In this document: positions 42,401-57,400 of the stretch, one piece after another
How positions within the stretch are numbered: the stretch's first letter is position 1
How the letters are laid out: the number at the start of each line of letters is the position of its first letter
NCBI GenBank assembly: GCA_013399855.1
Contig: VXAY01006251.1
Span: 611,724 to 675,723, forward strand
Length of the DNA stretch: 64,000 nucleotides
Source: Oxyruncus cristatus
Taxonomy: Eukaryota > Chordata > Aves > Passeriformes > Cotingidae
Direction of reading: 5' to 3'
Translations under genes and position numbers: made by a program
The notes under the pieces: model-generated
Database searches by the model: none
What the model saw: the letters and a program-made list of their open reading frames with translations, nothing else
What the model was told of the DNA's origin: nothing

Positions 42401-45400
42401 TGAGGTAGCTGTTTTGAAATGGTCTCTGCACTGTGCTTCCAGTACCCAAAGCTGTTTTCAGGATCTTGGTGTGAAGGAAAGAAGCCTGGCAGCTTCCTTT
42501 TTTTCTTTTCTGTGATATGTGTTTTCTGCCAAATGTGAAGAACTGAAAAAGCATGTGAAAGAAAAGAGAGAGTCATATATGGCCTTCTGCATGTCACCAG
42601 CAATGGCTCCATAGTCCAGCAGTGATATTTAGGCTATAGCTGGAAAACTTCTGCCTATCTCTTGTCTGCCTTTGTTTCTCACTTTATACAACAGTGGTGT
42701 CTTAATGCTACTTGCCGTATACATCAATAGAGTCCATGGCTAATCTACAAAATGCTTGCACTCTTTTATAAAAGTATTTACTCTTACAAGGATGCAGCCC
42801 TGATTGCTGTGAGCAGTGATGTGTGCTCTGCTGGACTTTACAAGATGGAATCAAGGCTGATCTCAACCCCTATCACAGTCTGAATTACAAGATTAATACG
42901 ATGTAACATGCCTTGTATCAGCTTCATTGAGACCAATGAATGTCCTGCTTGAGTAAGCACAGAAAGAAATCTCAATACTTCAACATTTGATCCTGTGGCA
43001 CTAAACGACCAGCAGGTATCATCTGAGTCCTACTGGTTTTTGCAAGCTTCTGTTTATGGCAGTGTCCTGATTATCCTACTGATGGGTCAAGGTGTCTTGT
43101 ATGAACCCTCCTGGAAGTACCTGAAACACGAGAGTTTGGGCAGACCTGCCTCTCCACAAAGCTGTACATGATCTCAAGACTCTGTGGAGTGTCAGTATAG
43201 ATGATGGAAGAACTTGCCATGGGTTGTGATAATCACGTGCCTTTATGGACAGTACAAATCTGTGAATAAATATGCAATATAAAATCTAGAGCCAGAGCAA
43301 TTAATATCACTAGAAAGCATTCATAGTAGCTGATCTGATCTATAGACTCTACAGCAATACTCCCCTTTATATTTTTAACCTTTGAAGGAAAGAGGTTATT
43401 AAGAATAACAGGGCAATACTAGTATAAATTTTGTCTGGCAAAATGTAGCTTTGTTGGAAGCTGTCGTAGTTTACCTGTATTGATTTTCTCTCCTCTGCAG
43501 GGAACATAAATGTATTCCTTTTCCAACAGGAACGTATTTGGCAACGTGAAACAGTCAGTTGACCTGGGGTGCATGACACCTGGGTTCAAGCTCTGATTTC
43601 GTGGGTAATGCAATCACATCACCTCTCTGTCTCCCACTCTGTCCGTCCTCCTCTCTCTTTGGCTCTCTCTGTTAGTTTGACAGAAAGCCCTTTGGGGCCA
43701 GCATTGTTCTCCATTGTGTATTTGTACAGCATAATGAGGTGTCAGTCTTGGTTGGGACAGGCTCTTGGAAACAACCAAGGTATAAATGGTGATAGAAATT
43801 AATTAAGTGAATACCAGTGTCCTAGGTGTCAAGGCAGAGTGTAAAAATGGTCTCCAGTGAAGTGGTCTGAATGTCTTAAAGTGTGATACAAAGCTTCTCC
43901 AGAGTTCAGAGGCTTAAATCCGTCCCTTGACATGCAGCCAGGACTTCCTGCAACATTCTCTAGTCCTGCACAGACAACGTTGTGATGTGAAGTAAAAGCT
44001 CTATTTGAATCGCCGTGGGTTAAAGGCGGTTATTCCCACAGTTCCCATTTCCTAATGTTTTCCACTCATGATGTTCTCCTCTTTTAATGTTCACAGTAAC
44101 TCATGCCAAAAAAGGTGTTTCCTATCATGTTCTCCTCACATTGTGTGTTGTGGTTTTGGGATTTTTTTTTATTCCATATTTTAAATCCCCTGAGAGCTAA
44201 GGTTAGTCATAAACACACTTTTGGCTATCAGATTCATGTGTGGTTTGCTATAGCAACAAACAAAAGCATTAGTCAGAAACTGGCATGAAGCTATAAACAC
44301 ATATTTTTTTGTGATATTACCCAGAGTGAGCTTAATTTATCTGGTGCACTGTTGCCACACAACTGCATTGTATTTAGACTATTATCCTTGTTGAATGGGG
44401 ACTTAATAGAAAACCCAAATAATGTATTACAGAGAAATAAGCAAGTCTGTTAACTGATGTTGTTGTCTGAAGAGGATAGCCAGATTCTGCTATTGCACTG
44501 CTGTTAATTCAGCTGAACACCTTCGAACACAAATTTAGATCAGAGAGGAAAGTCTGAATTGATGTCTATGGAATAAGAGGAAGATTATCATCAAAATATA
44601 AAATCTTGCTTTGCCTTTGCTGTTTTTTACCCCCCTGATTCAACTGCAGCAAAATGATTAGAGGCAGGTATTACCAGATTGTGGTAGATGATTTAAGTTT
44701 GCTGCCAACACACTTGGAACACATTATCTGCAGCATGGCAGGGAGAGCCAGGCTTGGGTAGAGACAGTCTCCCTCTGTTTGTGCCTACGCAGCACCGCGA
44801 AGGTGCCGTTTGTGCAGAGCCAGTGTCTATCCAGCCGGTCTGGGGACAGCAGGAGTGGCTTGTGTAGCAAGCACTGGCTTCCCTGGGGAGTTGGCTGGAT
44901 TTGTACAGCGTTCACTGAAATCCCACAGCTACTAGTCCCTGAGCCAGCTAGTTTAAAGGTTGCCCTGAAGGCTCTACAGAAGTGGTGATTTTTTTGCCTA
45001 GGCAGAGTAGGCACATTCCTGCTTTATTCCAACCATTTGTCTTCTCTTCCCTGCACCTTTTCAGGAACATGAGCCCTGTTCTGTTTTGACAGCTGCATTT
45101 AATAAAAAACATATGCATGAAAAATGTGTTTTCCAGTATTCCTGAGCTGGCACTGCTCTGCAAGGAGAGCTTAAACTTCCCTAGAAATTGTTCAGATGCA
45201 TTTTCAGATCCCCCTCTTGGAACATGGAGCTGTGAAGTGTTCGTGACCTCCCTTCTGCAGGGGTGTGCAGAGTAACATAGATGTAATACCCACACCTACC
45301 CAAGCAATACGAGTAACAAAACCATCAAAGCCTCCTTGTGCCAACCAAGCCATAAGTTGTTAACTGGCCCAGTGGTTCCAGCTGCAGGGGATAAACCTGC

Positions 45401-48400
45401 AGCAACATTTACTTTGCACATGTGTGCTGAAGCCCTCTGAGAATGGGCCTTTGAAGTCCAGGGATCAAGAACAAGACCTAGCACCAAGCATTGGCCAAGC
45501 TGGGTTTAAAAACAAAGAGCTTTTCCCAGATCAAACTCATAACAGGAGAACATGCCTCAGGAGATCCTGCTTTTTAGCCCTCATCCTGTTCACTGTGCTT
45601 TGCTTGGTATTGCTGATCTGGGTCCTATGCACTTGAGACCCTGGACCAGGTGTCTTTTCAAAACCTTTTGAGATGATTTTTCCATGGTAGATTTACCTGT
45701 TGCAGAAGTGCAAAAGCACCTGTTTTTCAGTTAGCAGCTCCTGAAGCAGGACTTCAGGAGGCTTTGAGCAACTTGGTCTAGTGGAAAGTGTCCCTGTCCA
45801 TGGCAGGGGAGTTGGAATGAGATGATCTTTAAGGGCCCTTCCAAAACACTCCATGATTCTATGATTCCGTGGCTTACTCTGGTCTCTGTGTGGGTTGCCT
45901 TTGCCCTTTTCTCACCTGTGCCTGTTGCACCAATCCCTGCACTTGATTTCTCTGAAAAAAAGAGAGTTCTGGCTGTTTGTCCTCTAAGATCAGCAGAGCA
46001 GTTTTCTATTTCCTTTATTTTCCTTTGGTCAGATGGGGACAGACGTTTGCCGTAAGTGTTCAAAGTGTGATCAAGTAGTGTTCAAAGTAGTTGCAATGAA
46101 GAAAGAAACAAATCCTGCTCTCAGTATAGTTGCAGAATTCTGTCAAAACTGGCCCCAACACCACTATATAAAGCAAATATTTCAGTCACTGCCAAAATGT
46201 TATTGAAATCTCAGTCCATGGAGGATTTTGGCACTGCAGTATTTAAAAATGGTGGTGGAACTTTTTGTTTTAGACAAGATAATTTCATGGTAGCAATTGT
46301 TCTCCTTTTCTGGCTTTATTGACTACAATAGTGTGTATAAGTTGTGCACAGTGCAAGGAATGCAAATCCACAGTCACAGAATATGCTGAGTTGGAAGGGA
46401 GCTACAAGAATCCAACCTTTAGCCCTGCACAGGACCATTCCCAAGAGTCACACCATGTGTCTGAGGGTATTGTCCAAACACTTTTCAAACTGTGCCAGCT
46501 TTAGTGCTGTGACCACTGCCCTGGAGAGCCTGTTCCAGTGCCCAACCACCCTCTGGGTGAAGAACCTTCTTCTAATATCCAACCTAAACCTCCCTTGACA
46601 CAAATTCAGGCTGTTCCCTCGGGTCCTGTCACTGGTCCCCACAAAGAAGAGATGAGTGTCTGTCCCTCTTCTTCCCCTCATGAGGAAGTTGTAACTGCAA
46701 TGAGGTCTCCCCTCAGTCTCCTCTTCTGCCTTCCTTAGGAGAAAACAGTAGTCACTCTGCTGCACACAGAGAACTGCAGCTCACAGAGAACAGAGTCCTC
46801 ACTGGGGCCATTGGATCAGGCAGGGTGCAAAAGAGCTAAGTAGTACAACACCATTGGTTTAAAAATACTCCTTACAAGGATGTGCAGAAAACCCTACTGA
46901 TGGACTGGGGGGCATCTCCAGATGCTCCCATTCTTTCCTCTTGCATTCAAACTCTTCGCAGTTCCTCAGGTCAAGGTGGTCATTGCTGTTCTTCAAAGTG
47001 GGGACCAGCCACTGGATTTAAATGTACAGATTTAAATGACTCTGAAGAAGCCTCCTGAGAGAAGACTCAGATCCACCTATTTGCAGCAGATGACAAAGAC
47101 TGTAACTGAAGTCTGCAGGGTCTTCGTTTTCCTTATACTGGCTTTGTATTGGTACAAGGCTGCTTTATTTCAGTGGAGCCCTTGATCTGGCTGAATAGCA
47201 AAATGTAATTTACTCTCCTTTATGTATTAGTCTGAATTTAGCACAACTGTTCATTGAGAAAAACCTTACCCTGTGCCTTTAAAAAGAAGTTAAAAAATAC
47301 TTAAACCTGAGTGTGAACAGACCATAATGATAAAGAAACAGTCATTTCCATAAGATGTCATGATTTTTGTAATACAGAGAGGCTCTGAATCTTTGGATTC
47401 AGATTTAGGTTTGATAATCAAATCCAAGAAATACTTCTCTGAGTGCTTTCAAACAACTCCACCCATCTCAATTCATTCACCAGTTACTACATGGATGAAC
47501 CACAGTGTAGTTACTTTCTTGCTGTTCTAGTCTTTAACCAACAAGAAATCCGGAACTGCAGTAATGAGTCTTTGAAGAAATGGTTTCTCCCTGTCATTTA
47601 TACTACTCTCTGTGAAACATGAGACTGAAATCTATTTCCCTATAACTAAACTGTGTTTTTCTCTAATCTCTTAGGCAAGCATGATGGTTTGTTATTTTTG
47701 GTTGCTAGAAGGCACAGAAATAGAAAATCAGTACTGAATCATTTAAAAACCACAAGCAAAGATTAATTTTTTTTTTTTTTTTGCAAAAAGGTAATGTGAT
47801 AAAAGTTTGTCATCATCAGTTTTTCCTTCTATAACTTAATATGCACTCAAAATTCCAGTGCCTTTCAGTCCTATGTAATTATTTTAATTTCAAAAGGTAA
47901 AGTTCACAGTTTTTATTTGTAAAAGAAGACAGTTATCAAAAGATATGTTTAGAAAATGCTGGGGCAAAGTATACATCTGTTAGGGAAAGATGTTCAAAAA
48001 AGAGGTACAATTCAATGGACTAAAATCAAGAGACAACATTTTTAACAAGAATTTGGTGGGTGACCTATTCAGTTCCTTTTGAAATCTGACCTTTTTGTGA
48101 CTGAAACCCAAATTTATAGTCCGTTTATTCAGATTTGAATTACATTCATGTGGACAGAGCTATGCTAATTTATTTATTTATCTGACTCAATGGATTAGTT
48201 CATCTGTAAATGAGCGTTTATGCTTCTGTAAACCCACAGTCCAGAAGTTCTCTCTAATTTTAAAGAGAATCTCCTACCACACAAAACCAAGGAAAAGTGA
48301 GCTGTGCCAAATGCTATTTTGCTACCATCACTGTTAATTGACAGAAAAAGATTTTTATCTTAACAAAGCAAGGGAACTGTTAACTTTATCTTTGATGTAA

Positions 48401-51400
48401 AATATTTTCCCATAATAATTTTCTGTCACCTTTATTCTATATCTCTTGTATTACATATACATTAAGGAATTTAAAAGCTTAAAAGATATTTTTTCCCTGT
48501 GGTGATTTACATCCAAACAAGTTGTGCAGGGAATTTGCTCCCAAACTGAAAACCTGTTTCATAGGGCAGATATTTATATAAAAGACCCCATAAAAGGTTG
48601 TGGAAAAACTACACTTTTTTTTTCCTGCATTCCTGTTTTGAGAAGGGCTATGTCCAGCATACCAAAGAGATGGCCAGAGTAACATCACTCCATTAATATT
48701 ACTGGATCTGGGCTCCTAATTGTGCACTGAATTTTATCAGTGGAGTAAAGGGAAATACATAAGAGTCTACCTAGATCTTAAGACCATAAGGATCATTATA
48801 TGGATTTTCTCTCTATATGTGTATGTACATGTTTTTATTTATCTCTAAATTCAAACATTGTTACTGAGCTTTGATTCTGATGAGGATATTTTTTAAGCAG
48901 TGGTTTTGAAGAGCGTTTTTTAGCAGTTTGGGCTAAAAAGTCTGTTTCTAATTTGGAGTGGTAAGTGCCATTTATATAAAGCCTGCATCAGTCGCTTTGG
49001 GCTCTTTGCATAATGTTAGTAGACCCTCTATTCTTATTCTTCTCTTAAGACCTATTCTTAAGGAACAAACATGCTTTCTACCAAAACCACCGAGAAGCAG
49101 CATCTTCCTTTAATGTGTCAGAGAGATGACAAAGAGTAGTCATCTTCCTTTGCTACCTCTCCTGGTCAGTACTGGGCTACCTTAAGAGACAGCTTGGGGT
49201 TCTGGCCACTGCCTCTTAAGAAATACTGACTCTGCAGCCAGAGGAATTGAGTCGCCAGGGCTGCCAATCAAGCCTACACAGGCAGAACAATCATTTTCCA
49301 TAAATGTATTCATTTGATTCATTTATAAATCTGAGCAGGGCTGTGCTTTGGCAGTAGAACAGGCAATCTGCTCTGGGAGAAGCCTGGATTCTTGGAGGGG
49401 TGAATCAGCAAGGAGAAGGAATGTGGAAAAGTTAATTTGTGTGAGCTTTATGGGCCTTATCTGCAATAGGCACCCACCTGCCTCCGCTTCTAGGCAAGTC
49501 ATGGTAAGAGCTGAATTCACAGCTATCTAATAGGGAGGACAGCAGGAATCAACTCCTCACTCTGAGAGGAAGGCAGCTGTGCTTTGCTTTCCAACTCTAG
49601 TTTGTTGTGTAGGTGAAGGAGTTTCCTTCTGCGGGAAGAAAACTGCAACGTGCCTGATCAATGTATTGGATAACCAAATAGCTGCAGAGTAGTTCCCACT
49701 AGGGTTTCTGAAGCTGGTAAGCAAGTGAGAGCTCTTAATTTGCAATATGTCCCTGAAGCCCTTCTTAAAACCCAGACCAGCCAGGTGGACAGTGACACCC
49801 CGGGAAATTTTAGCTGGGTAGCCATGCAAGTATTTACAGTGTGATAGAGACTCAGTTACAAGTAAAACCAGTATATCCCAAGAGATACATTGCTGAGGGT
49901 CCCAGGAGATAAAATTGTTGAGGATTGCAGTGGATTATACAAGTCTTTATTTCTTTATTTGGCCATGAATTGCTAACTTGCTTTTGCCCCATCCAAAAGG
50001 GTGGTAAGCAGTTTTGGCTGAGTCCAGGAATTAGAGCATACATAACAAAATTGCTAAAAAGTGATTCCCTTCTCTTACCAACTTTGTGAGAATAGAGGCC
50101 CTGCAATTCTGGAAAAGTCAGAATTGATAATTATCAGAGAGGGTGATAATTCACTCCATGTGATAATTTACTCCATTATCACAATGTTTATGCAAGAGAA
50201 CACCTAGGAATTCATGCAGGAAGTAAAACACAGATTGGAAACCCATTCTGTCATGTAAAACCTGAGAGAGAGGAAAATTCCTGCCTAAGACAAGCAAACA
50301 CAGAGACACAGGGTAGGATGTTAACACCTACCCTCCAGGCAATCAGAAAAACTGCAGAGATGATAGAAAACTTGAGCTTCTGAGACAAAACCCTGGCACA
50401 GGAGAAACAGCACTGAACCTCTGGTCGTGTGCTGGGTGCCATGAGCATTTTCTCCAGCCGGCCTTTTCACTCTGCCACTTGTTTTATCTGCTGTGTTTTA
50501 TTGAGCAAGAGGGTAGATAGACTGGGAGAGACAAATTCAGGTATCAACCACTGCTGACTGCTTTTGCTGCCTCTTTTGGACATCACTCTATTCATGTTCT
50601 TGCAACAAAATTTGGTTAAGAGCTTATTTTCAAACTCTACAAAACATTATTCTGTTTTAGCTAGAGGTAAAATATCAGACTAATTAAATACTTTAGTAAA
50701 TATCTTATTCTTGTACTAGAAGAGTTATGAGGCTCTGGCCAAACTATGTTTCCTATATAGCCAAGTAACCAATAAATGGTGATAGCTAGATGAAAGCCAT
50801 TAACCCAGGATCTGGGAAATTTCAATTTGACAATTGAAAAAAAAAAAGTTCCCTTGTGCTTTTCAGGTTTAAATATGACTAATGCTGAGAAAGTCTGTGC
50901 AGAGTTCCACCAGAGTGGTTTATTCTCATGCTCTGAACTGTCCTATGTATTCTATGTATTCTATTCTTTACCATCAGAGAAAAGGTGGACTAGTATAAGA
51001 ATCAAGAGGTCCTTTCTGATCAGTCTTCCTAAAGGTTTTGCTCCTATTGTGAAGTGTGAGCAGGAATGCTTTTAATAGTTTTAGATCTGTGGGCAGAGCT
51101 TATCAATAAACACAGTCACAGGAAAGCCATTCACTCTTCTTGTCGTCTGGGGGCTGTTAGTTTCTCTTTTTATGGTGGTGTTTATATCTGTTCTTGCTTG
51201 CCAGTGCTCTTCCACATCTTTGCTGATAATAGTCAACCTGTAGAAAATGCTCTATAAAATCCTGCAGAGTTCAGTATGGTCTGTAAGGAACCTTAATTCC
51301 TGAGACATTTCTCTACTTGGATGTACTTGGCAGAGCAGAGTACTGTTCCTTTTGATAAAAGTAGGCGCTAACTTCATGGACAAGCCTCTGGCTGGGCAAG

Positions 51401-54400
51401 GAGGCTCATGATTGTAACTTACATATATATTCTGTTTTCAAAAGGTTTTGAGATGAAATGATTTGAAGGCTTTTAATGAAGTACTCTAACAGCCAACAAG
51501 GGCAGCTTAACATACCAAGGCATTGAATCAAAACATCTTGTTCATGCCTTGAATGGAAGGAAACTATTCACACGTTGGTTATTTGGGAGTAGCTGCTCCT
51601 TCAGCAAGACTGTGCTACAAGCTTCTGCTTTCAGCTCCGAAGGCTGAGCTACATTCATCACAGCACAAGTATGCAGCCCAGGGACAGAGTGCAGCCAAGG
51701 GGCATTACCAAACCAATGCAAAACAAAGGCAGGAGGATAGCTTAAACACCGGCCCGGCTGGTTCTGATAGCATCCTGCTGATAATAAGGCCTGTTAAACC
51801 CCTTCAGCAGCAAAATCTTTATCTTCATTCCACAGACTAGCCCTTTGTCTTCATCCCACAGAAATTTCAGGGCTTGGTAGGGAGGGTCCCACTCCCAGCG
51901 CAGGGCAGAGGGAAAACACTAAAGGGGAGGTGCTGATCCTCACTTAATCACCTTTTCTGAGGCAGAACGGCTGCTTTTTCCACTGTGTCAGTCGTTCATT
52001 TCAGAGCTGACAAGCTGGTTCTTCTAGGTGGAGCTACTGGGTGCCCCCGCTGTCTCCCTGGCAGTGGTTCAAGTGAAGTAACATGACATTCCTGCGATGG
52101 AGGGCTGGGAGAGGCAGCCTCCTCCGTGACATTGCGCCCGCATCTCCCCCTTGCCATATACCCTGCCCAGATAGAGTGACAGCCGCGGCATTCCCGCTGC
52201 GGTCCTGCCATGCCCCGGAGCCCTGCCCAGCAGTTGTTGTAACTCAGTCCGTGGGATCTTGCAGGACAATGGAATGAATCCAGGTCTCTGGAATGCACTA
52301 GGAAAGCTCAGTAGAAGAGGAATGTCTTGATTTTTCTTTCCTTTTTTTTTTTTTTTTTTTTTCCTGACGATTTTCCCCAGCACAGTTGGAGCTGCTTACT
52401 GGGAATGCCATGAGCCTGCTGGAGCTCATGGTCAAGCAGACTGTGCAAAAGCCTGTGACATAAACTGTGCTTTAAACCTCATGGCAGCTTCCTCCAGGAA
52501 CACAGTACATGGGTAACAAGGTTTATTTGCAGAAACTTTCAGATTCTTATCTTTGCAACTGATGCTTGCAGGATCATTTTCCTCCATCATTGCTTGCTTG
52601 GAAGTCAGGTGAACTTCCCTATCTGAAAAAGTGCTCTTGAGAGGCCAAGATGAATGCCAGGCATGTGCATAGTGTTCCTGTTATCAAGTGCTTTCCTGAA
52701 CTGGGACCCGCAATTTTAAATATTCTAACTATTCTAAGTATTTCTTATTTCAAATATACGAAGTGAACCCGAATGGGCTGTGGGACTTCACAGCAGCACT
52801 GCTCGGGCGACTGTGAGAGCTCTGAGGGCGGAAAAGGAATCCCAGTAATTCTGATACCTGCAAGAGAAGGAGAATAAGCTGCGGGGGAGAAAAATCAGGC
52901 ACACCACCCATCTTAAAAAGGGATGCAATTTTAAAACCAGAAGAAATTCTGAAGCAATTAGCAGTTACTACCTATTCATGCATGAGGAATAGCAGACCCA
53001 TGACAGGGTGCCTGAGGGCAGAGGGACAGACAGACTTGCAGGTACAGGGACTGATGGTTGCAGGAAGAGCGGTCTGATACAGGAGCCAGCTGAAACTGTC
53101 CGTGACAGCAGCCATGCACATCTTTGTTTACAACAAGACATAAGCACACGAGGGAGCCCCGTGAAAACTGCTGACCTACATGTACGAATTCTTTAGTGTG
53201 TCAAACACAGTGCCAACAGTGACAATGACATTAAATTATTACTGCTGTTGTTTGTCTTGCAGTTATTCACTCCTCCTTCTCCTTGTTAATAATACAAATC
53301 AGGTTAGGTGCCTGGAGTACTTTACACTGTCAGAAAAGACCTGATCTAAAGATGTCCCAGCCTTGCCCACACGCCAAGGCACAAGTCTTCTCATGCTATG
53401 GACTCAAAGCTATTAATTTTCACACTACTGCACAAACAGGACTTTTAATTTCTTGTCATAGCTTAGAAATGGTAACTGACATACACCAAAATCCTGATAA
53501 AGAAAAGGCACAGGTTGTGAGCTTAAGTAATAATAAATGAGTGAGCAAAGCATAAAACTTTTCACCTGTGGACAGATATTTATCACGGATCAGACCTGTG
53601 GACAGATATTTATCACACATCAGATTTCTATCTGTTAAGAGAAGCTGTTTGTTGAAGTAAAGTTGAAGCTGATTCAAGGAAAACTAATATACTTAAAGAT
53701 AAGAGCAGATTACTTAAATTCACTATTCATATGCAAACATAACTTTGATATAAAATCTTAAAAAGCAGAAACCCAAATCTAAGAATTGCAGAGAAAGGGA
53801 TATAGTTTGTAAGCAAAGAAGCTGGGATGACCAGCAAAGAACGTTTTTATTTCTTTTATTAACATCTCTGGTATTCTCATTTGCTGTTTTATTTTAAAGT
53901 ATACAGATTACAGTGATTTTATATGCCAGTGTTGCAATTAAAGATAGGTTTCTCTTTCTACAATACATTAGAGTGCAGTTGATTTGAATTCAATGACACT
54001 GTCCTACTTGAAATTTATTATATTGTCTCAAATGTGGTTTTGGAGACTGTTACTCTCTGAATGTGAATACCAAAAAAATAACCTGTTTTTATTTTTCCTT
54101 TGTGGTTTTACCCAGAACAGTCCATCTGGTTTGCTAGACTAAAGATAAAATATTTTTTAAAAATTGCATTTCAAACAGCAAATACACATTTCAGTCATAT
54201 GATATGAAAACGATCCAGCCTATATAACTCCTACTGCTTACTTTCAAAAAATTCCCTTGTTCTGAAGTCAGTTCAGTGGTTATTAGAAGTAGTCACTGAT
54301 GTAAATTCCATCTTGTTTATGAAAATCTTTTGAACAAAGCATTGATTGTTCAGGGATCATATAAAAAGTTAAAATCTATAAAATGTTGGCATCGCTACTA

Positions 54401-57400
54401 TTTGGGGCACGAGAATGACATGCATATAAATCATAGTTTATTGGCACAGACTTTTATTCTCAGAAAGAAGGCTTTGCTGAAAATGTACTGTAATTCCCCT
54501 CTTTTATAGATTTGTTTTTAAAGTATTCTGAATCAGGGAAGAAGTCAGAAGCAAATTGTAGTCGGCAGTAGGAATCAAGGGCACAACAAGTCTTTTATGA
54601 CATGAGTTAACTACTGTAGAGGGGCAGCTTAGGCAGAGTTTGGGGAAATCAGGGTGTCTGGAAAGGCCTTGGTGTGAAGCTTTTGGAGGGAAAGTCATCC
54701 ATGTAGCTGATGTCCCTCCATGCAATCTCAACCACATCTCTATTATCGTGGGGACAGTAATCTGTTGTTCCATTTTGCAGGAAGGGGCCCTGCTATCATC
54801 ATTTAGGAGAGGTAGTTGTTTACTAAAGGCTTTCAAAGGAGTACTCTGTCCCATTCTACCCATCATGAGGTGGGTGAAAGAGGGCTTTTATGCTGACAGA
54901 TTTTCCTCTTAACAGGAGGGGATTTTTCTGGCGACATTTTTGCAAACCTTGATCTGTAACCCCTCTAACAAGGACAAGGAGAGCAATCTCCTGCCAATAC
55001 TTGGCTTAGCACATGAAGGCCCCATTGTGCCTCATACACCATTGCTTTTCTTGATCCATGGCTGGTGAGACTCCTCTCCTGGTGCAGTCCCAGATGAGAG
55101 GTCTATCTCTCTATATCCACACTGAACAAGAACTGACAGTGTTATTTGGCAGTTGGTTTAAAATGGCATCATGATGGAAAATAATTGTTCAGGTCTCACT
55201 GCACAGAGAGATTAGATTAGTGATCTAATTCTCTTGGATTTTATAACAGGAAGATTTTAAAGGTGTTGGTCACCTAATCATTCTAAGAATGACTTCGTTT
55301 TAGAAGCTTCAACTCAGTTAGAACTTGTAGGATAGCTGCAGAATCCCAGTCTCAAAAGGTATGCCCCACTGGATGGTGTAAAATCAACAGCACAAACTGT
55401 ACAGGACCACTCACATCCTGAAATCAGAGCACCCCGTTCTGGCATTGCTCCAATTCCAGACAACAGAACTGTCACTGAAGTTACACCAGAGTAAAACAAG
55501 AGAAAGAGCAGTGAACCAGCCTAAGAAGCCTCACAGCTAAGTCTTTCCTGTTTCTTTTCCAGTAGCAAAATTATTGGCAGCCACCAGGGATCAATGCTGT
55601 TGTTAGCATCGAAGTGCTGCACCGAAGAGCAAACACTCCAGCGATCCAAGCAATTTTCTGTTAAGTCATTCTGCTGGACTGCAGGGCTTGTGGGTGGGAT
55701 TATCCCAAGTGAAAAATATGGCAATGCCGCAAGACTAAGTCCTTACTGTTTCTTGGAATTTTAGTAAGAGCCATAAAACTCAGTGTTGGCACCTGAATCT
55801 TTAGAAGCACTAAGCAAATTAAACAATCAAGCCTCAATCCTGTAGCTCTTCTCCTCATATGATGCTTATTAAAATTCATGTGGTGGAGTGCTCCTTGTAT
55901 GGATTCCAGAATTTTCAAGGAGCAATGCCTAAAATCAGGTTCATAAATCCGTATCTCAATTTTTTAACAAGGTTATGCTCATTTTCCAATTTTCTTGAGC
56001 TTCTGAAGATTTCAAATTCTAGAGCTTTTGAAAAAAAAAAAAAAGACAAAAAACCAGACAAATTTTAGGAACATGTTTAAACTGAGTTAGAGTCTGCATT
56101 AAGACCATTTCCTAGAATTTTCTAGAACTGTCCATTGTAGGTGTCAGGACTAGTCCTGTGAAGGCTAAAGGAGGCATGTTCTGGCAGCCCTGTTGTGTTC
56201 TGGGTTGATTCTAGTTCTCTGGAGCTAAGATACCACAGGAGGGCTGATAAGGATGATGTACATATGGCTAATGAGGATGACTTCTGTCAAGTTTGAGACT
56301 TGACCCACGGACTCTTATGGGATATTCCCACTGGGAGCACAATATTTCTAGTCACCTTAACAAAGTGGTCCATCACTGATCACGGGGTATAACTATTCCA
56401 TAACTCTGCCCATAATAAATAAGTTCATCCTCAAAAAAAGTCAAGGAAAAAGTAAATGTAGGAGATCAGAAAACTCTGAAGAATGGCTAGTAAAATCACA
56501 GCCAAAATTTTACAAGAGCTTGACAACATGTGTAAGTCAGAGCCATTGCATTCTTGCCTAAGTCGTGCCAGCTTGTCTGCACACACAGCATGTAATAACC
56601 ACATCCAGAAATGTTGTGTTACAGCCCAAGGATTGTCCATTTAAAGGACACAATTAATGACTTGCTCAGTTCTTCTTGTGATTGTCTTCTGTAGTGTTTG
56701 ATCATATTTTTAAGCCAAAGGATCTGTTTAGGAGAGCCAAAACTATGTATAAATCATACAGAATCACAGAATATGTTGAGTTGGAAGGGACTCACAAAGA
56801 TCATCGGTTCCAACCCTAAGGCCTGCACAGGACCATCCCCAAGAGTCACACCATGTGCCTGAGAGTCGCAGGAAGCTAGACAGCCTGCTGACTTGGAAAA
56901 AACAGCGTGGAGACAGGAAAGACATAGTTATCGGGACAAGGACTTGTGCATGTGTTAGAATAGCGGATGTGTCAGGGAATGTGTAGTTCAGCCACACTGT
57001 CCTCTACTGGCTCTCTGAAAACAGTGTTTTCATTCATGCTGTTTTCATTCTTTGGTGCCCAATTTAAAGCATTTCACCAGAATCATACTTTCTGACAGCC
57101 CTTCTCCTTCACCTTATCTCTCTCTGCCCTCAATACTCCTGAAAACCAAGAAAGCAGAGTCTTTATGACTATGAAAGCTTCATGATGTTCCAGCTTTTAA
57201 GACCTTTGTCAGAAGCAAGGAAGAGTTTCAATGTGCTCTGGTGTAGTCTTCTCTGTCTGCCTCCTCCTCTATTTGTGTTGTCTCTTTTTCTTGGTGTTTA
57301 CCACTCTTTCTTACACACATTTTCACAGAAGTGACAGAAACTCCTCCAATCACTTCAGCATTGCAGGTGGAGCTGTCTGCAAACACTGCATGAGGCACAG

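Noticed and set aside
51553..51840. 95-codon ATG-started frame
   Set aside because: No domain or homologue I can name. The length is within what chance allows in 48 kb of intron.
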